A stretch of DNA of 6,091 nucleotides from CAZFBR01 sp035353495 [NCBI: uncultured bacterium] (GTDB lineage: Bacteria > DAOPZR01): NCBI GenBank assembly GCA_964517215.1, contig CAZFBR010000211.1, positions 1 to 6,091 on the forward strand. Direction: 5' to 3'. The notes below the pieces were generated by a model. It saw nothing but the letters and a program-made list of their open reading frames with translations, ran no database searches and had not been told where the DNA came from. Shown here piece after piece: positions 4,160 to 6,091 of the stretch (position 1 is the first letter of the stretch; each line of letters opens with the position of its first letter). A program made the position numbers and the translations under genes.

Positions 4160-6028
4160 ATGGCACAGCAGCAATTTCAGACGGAAGTCAACCAGCTGTT
4201 GCAACTCATCATCCATTCGCTCTACTCGCACAAGGAGATCTTCCTGCGCGAACTCATCTCCAACGCGTCGGACGCCATCGACAAGCTGCGCTTCCTGACG
4301 CTGACCGACGAGAAGTACAAGGGTCTGCCGTTCGAGCCGCAGATCACCCTCAGCTTCACCGCCGGCGACCAGCCGACGCTGACCATTGCGGACACGGGCA
4401 TCGGCATGGACGAGCAGGACCTTGCCACCAACCTCGGCACCATCGCGCGGTCGGGCACGAAGGAGTTCATCAGCGCCCTGTCGCAGGACGACAAGAAGGA
4501 CGCCAACCTGATCGGGCAGTTCGGGGTCGGGTTCTATTCGGCGTTCATGGTGGCGGACATGATCGAGGTGGTCAGCCGCAAGGCGGGGACGGACGCGGCG
4601 TTCCGCTGGACGAGCGACGGCAAGACCGGGTTCGAGATCGCCCCCGCCGCCCGCGCGGGCTTCGGCACCACCGTGACCCTGCACCTCAACGCGGAGGGCA
4701 AGGAATACGCCTCCCGCTGGTCGCTGGAGAGCATCATCCGCAAGTACAGCAACCACGTCACCTTCCCCATCCACCTGCAGTACACGGAGGAGGAAGGCGG
4801 CGAAGAGGGCAAGGAGAAGCAGACGGTCGCCAAAGACGAGCAGATCAACGCGGCGACGGCGCTGTGGCGGCGGCCCAAGAGCGAACTTAAGGACGAGGAC
4901 TATACCGCCTTTTACAAGGAACTGGCCCATACCGACGAAGAGCCGCTGCTGACTTTGCATACCCGGGCGGAGGGGATGATCGAGTATACCACGCTCTTTT
5001 TCATCCCGAAGAAGGCGCCGTTCGACCTCTTCCGCAGCGATTACCGGGCGGGAGTGAAACTGTACGTCAAGCGGGTGTTCATCACCGATGACGAAAAGGA
5101 GATGATGCCGCAGTGGCTGCGCTTCCTGCGCGGGATCATCGACTGCGAGGATCTGCCGCTGAACGTCAGCCGCGAGATCCTGCAGCAGAACGCGGTGATG
5201 CTGAAGATCAAGAGCAATGCGGTCAAGGGGGTGCTGGCGGAACTGGCGAAACTGCTCAAGGAGAACCGCGAGCGCTATACCGACTTCTGGAAGGAATTCT
5301 CCGTCCCGATGAAGGAGGGGATGTACCAGGACTACGCCAACCGCGACGCGCTCTGTGACCTGCTGCTGGCCAAGTCGTCTTCGGTGGACGGCTACACCAC
5401 CTTAACGGAATACAAGGAGCGCATGGGGGCGGAGCAGAAGGCGATCTATTACATCGCCGGCGGGAACGAGGCGACGCTGCGCCAGTCGCCCCTGCTCGAA
5501 TTCTACAAGGAGAAGGGGATCGAGGTTCTGATCCTCGATGAGCAGGTGGACGACATTGTCTTCGGGTCGGCGGGCGAGTACCAGAAGCTGCCGTTCAAGG
5601 CGGTCAACCGTGCCGACGCGGCGGACGAGCTGAAGAGTGCGGGTGACAAGGAAAAGGAAAAGCTCTCCGCGCCGGTGGCGGAGAAGGTCAAGGCCGCGCT
5701 TGGGGCGCGGGTCAAGGACGTCAAGGTCAGCTCCCGGCTGACTGAATCGCCCGCCTGCATCACGCTCGACGCGCAGGAACCGGGCGCGCATATCCGCGCC
5801 ATGATGAAAATGATGGGGCATGCCGCCCCGGGCGAACTGACCCCCATCCTCGAAATCAATCCCAACCATGCCATCGTCACCAAGCTGTCGATTACCGAGG
5901 ATCAGGCGCTGATCACTGACATCAGCTTCCTGCTGCTGGAACAGGCGATGCTGCTCGAGGGGGTTGAACTGCAGGAACCCGCCGAGTTTGTGCGGCGGTT
6001 GAACCGGGTGATGTCACGGGCGTCATAG
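4160..6028 (+). CDS. htpG: Molecular chaperone HtpG (bacterial Hsp90)
   Basis: 622 residues, against 624 in E. coli HtpG. An ATP-driven homodimeric chaperone of the cytosol that remodels client proteins, often with DnaK. The N-terminal GHKL ATPase domain (about 1-215) keeps every hallmark: RELISNASDA with catalytic E31 and N35, ADTGIGM (77-83, D78 contacts adenine), GTIARSGT (93-100), GQFGVGFYSAFMV (119-131) and FGTTVTL (168-174). A short acidic EEGGEEGKEK stretch (211-220) stands where eukaryotic Hsp90 has its long charged linker. The middle domain has FFIPKKAPFDLF (280-291), KLYVKRVFI and DLPLNVSREILQQN with the catalytic-loop arginine R338. The C-terminal dimerisation domain (about 505-622) includes MMKMMG and LEINPNH, with no eukaryotic MEEVD tail. 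The gene looks intact. It sits after an Hsp20 gene but behind a terminator, so it probably has its own transcript. Confidence 0.98.
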   Translation: MAQQQFQTEVNQLLQLIIHSLYSHKEIFLRELISNASDAIDKLRFLTLTDEKYKGLPFEPQITLSFTAGDQPTLTIADTGIGMDEQDLATNLGTIARSGTKEFISALSQDDKKDANLIGQFGVGFYSAFMVADMIEVVSRKAGTDAAFRWTSDGKTGFEIAPAARAGFGTTVTLHLNAEGKEYASRWSLESIIRKYSNHVTFPIHLQYTEEEGGEEGKEKQTVAKDEQINAATALWRRPKSELKDEDYTAFYKELAHTDEEPLLTLHTRAEGMIEYTTLFFIPKKAPFDLFRSDYRAGVKLYVKRVFITDDEKEMMPQWLRFLRGIIDCEDLPLNVSREILQQNAVMLKIKSNAVKGVLAELAKLLKENRERYTDFWKEFSVPMKEGMYQDYANRDALCDLLLAKSSSVDGYTTLTEYKERMGAEQKAIYYIAGGNEATLRQSPLLEFYKEKGIEVLILDEQVDDIVFGSAGEYQKLPFKAVNRADAADELKSAGDKEKEKLSAPVAEKVKAALGARVKDVKVSSRLTESPACITLDAQEPGAHIRAMMKMMGHAAPGELTPILEINPNHAIVTKLSITEDQALITDISFLLLEQAMLLEGVELQEPAEFVRRLNRVMSRAS

Positions 6029-6044
6029 CGTCTTTGCACCCCAG

Positions 6045-6065
6045 CTCTCTCCCGGCGGGAGAGGG
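6045..6065. repeat. CTCTCCC/GGGAGAG palindrome, REP-like dispersed repeat or terminator
   Basis: CTCTCCC (6047-6053) pairs with GGGAGAG (6057-6063) over 7 bp with loop GGC, and two more outer pairs are possible (one G-T). It lies 18 nt past the htpG stop and is followed by a G-rich run and GGTGAGG (6080-6086). This layout matches a palindrome family I recall as scattered through intergenic regions of many GC-rich bacteria. No T-run follows, so it is a poor intrinsic terminator. Copy number cannot be judged from one window. Confidence 0.5.
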
Positions 6066-6091
6066 GGGCAGGGCTTGAAGGTGAGGCATCA

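Noticed and set aside
3373-4161. A 262-codon open frame on the minus strand
   Set aside because: It lies opposite the Hsp20 gene and both of its intergenic regions, has no SD, and its product shows no family pattern.
4154-4960. A 268-codon open frame on the minus strand
   Set aside because: It is the antisense shadow of the htpG ATPase domain; its product is a Leu/Val/Arg/Gly-rich sequence without motifs.
1-6091. tRNA, rRNA, CRISPR array, insertion sequence or prophage
   Set aside because: No cloverleaf, repeat-spacer pattern, transposase-like protein or terminal inverted repeats were seen on either strand.

Overview
The window comes from a GC-rich bacterium. It carries E. coli-like sigma-70 promoter hexamers, Shine-Dalgarno (SD) sites of the GGAGG type and bacterial chaperones (HtpG and a small heat-shock protein). 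The sequence does not fix the phylum. A PVC-type or other environmental lineage is possible, but this is only a guess.

Left part (1-2587, minus strand): a two-gene unit. A zinc-ribbon protein with one membrane helix and OB-fold-like domains (1358-2587) is followed, after a single sense codon, by a polytopic membrane protein of the TctA/DUF112 type (1-1354, GTG start, signal peptide). The second gene runs off the left edge. The tight junction suggests co-translation and a joint role at the membrane. The substrate is unknown, and no TctB or TctC partner is visible.

Centre (2588-2697): a compact divergent control region. Two TTGACA -35 boxes stand back to back, 6 bp apart, each with a -10 at exactly 17 bp spacing. 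The leftward start point falls almost on the ATG of the OB gene, which predicts a leaderless or nearly leaderless mRNA. The rightward start point falls at the edge of a perfect 7-bp stem-loop, followed by a good SD and a class I SAM-dependent methyltransferase (2698-3369).

Right part (3370-6091, plus strand): a chaperone pair. An AT-rich island (18 G+C in 87 bases at 3404-3490) precedes an Hsp20-family gene (3544-3981). That gene ends in a strong 9-bp terminator-like hairpin. htpG (4160-6028) follows with its own SD and a possible promoter. The small heat-shock protein would hold unfolding clients and HtpG would remodel them. The terminator suggests they are transcribed separately. Past htpG lies a CTCTCCC/GGGAGAG palindrome of the kind scattered through many GC-rich genomes.

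No tRNA, rRNA, CRISPR array, insertion sequence or phage gene was seen. Most of the window is ordinary. The least explained part is the OB-fold/TctA-like pair and its leaderless-type promoter.
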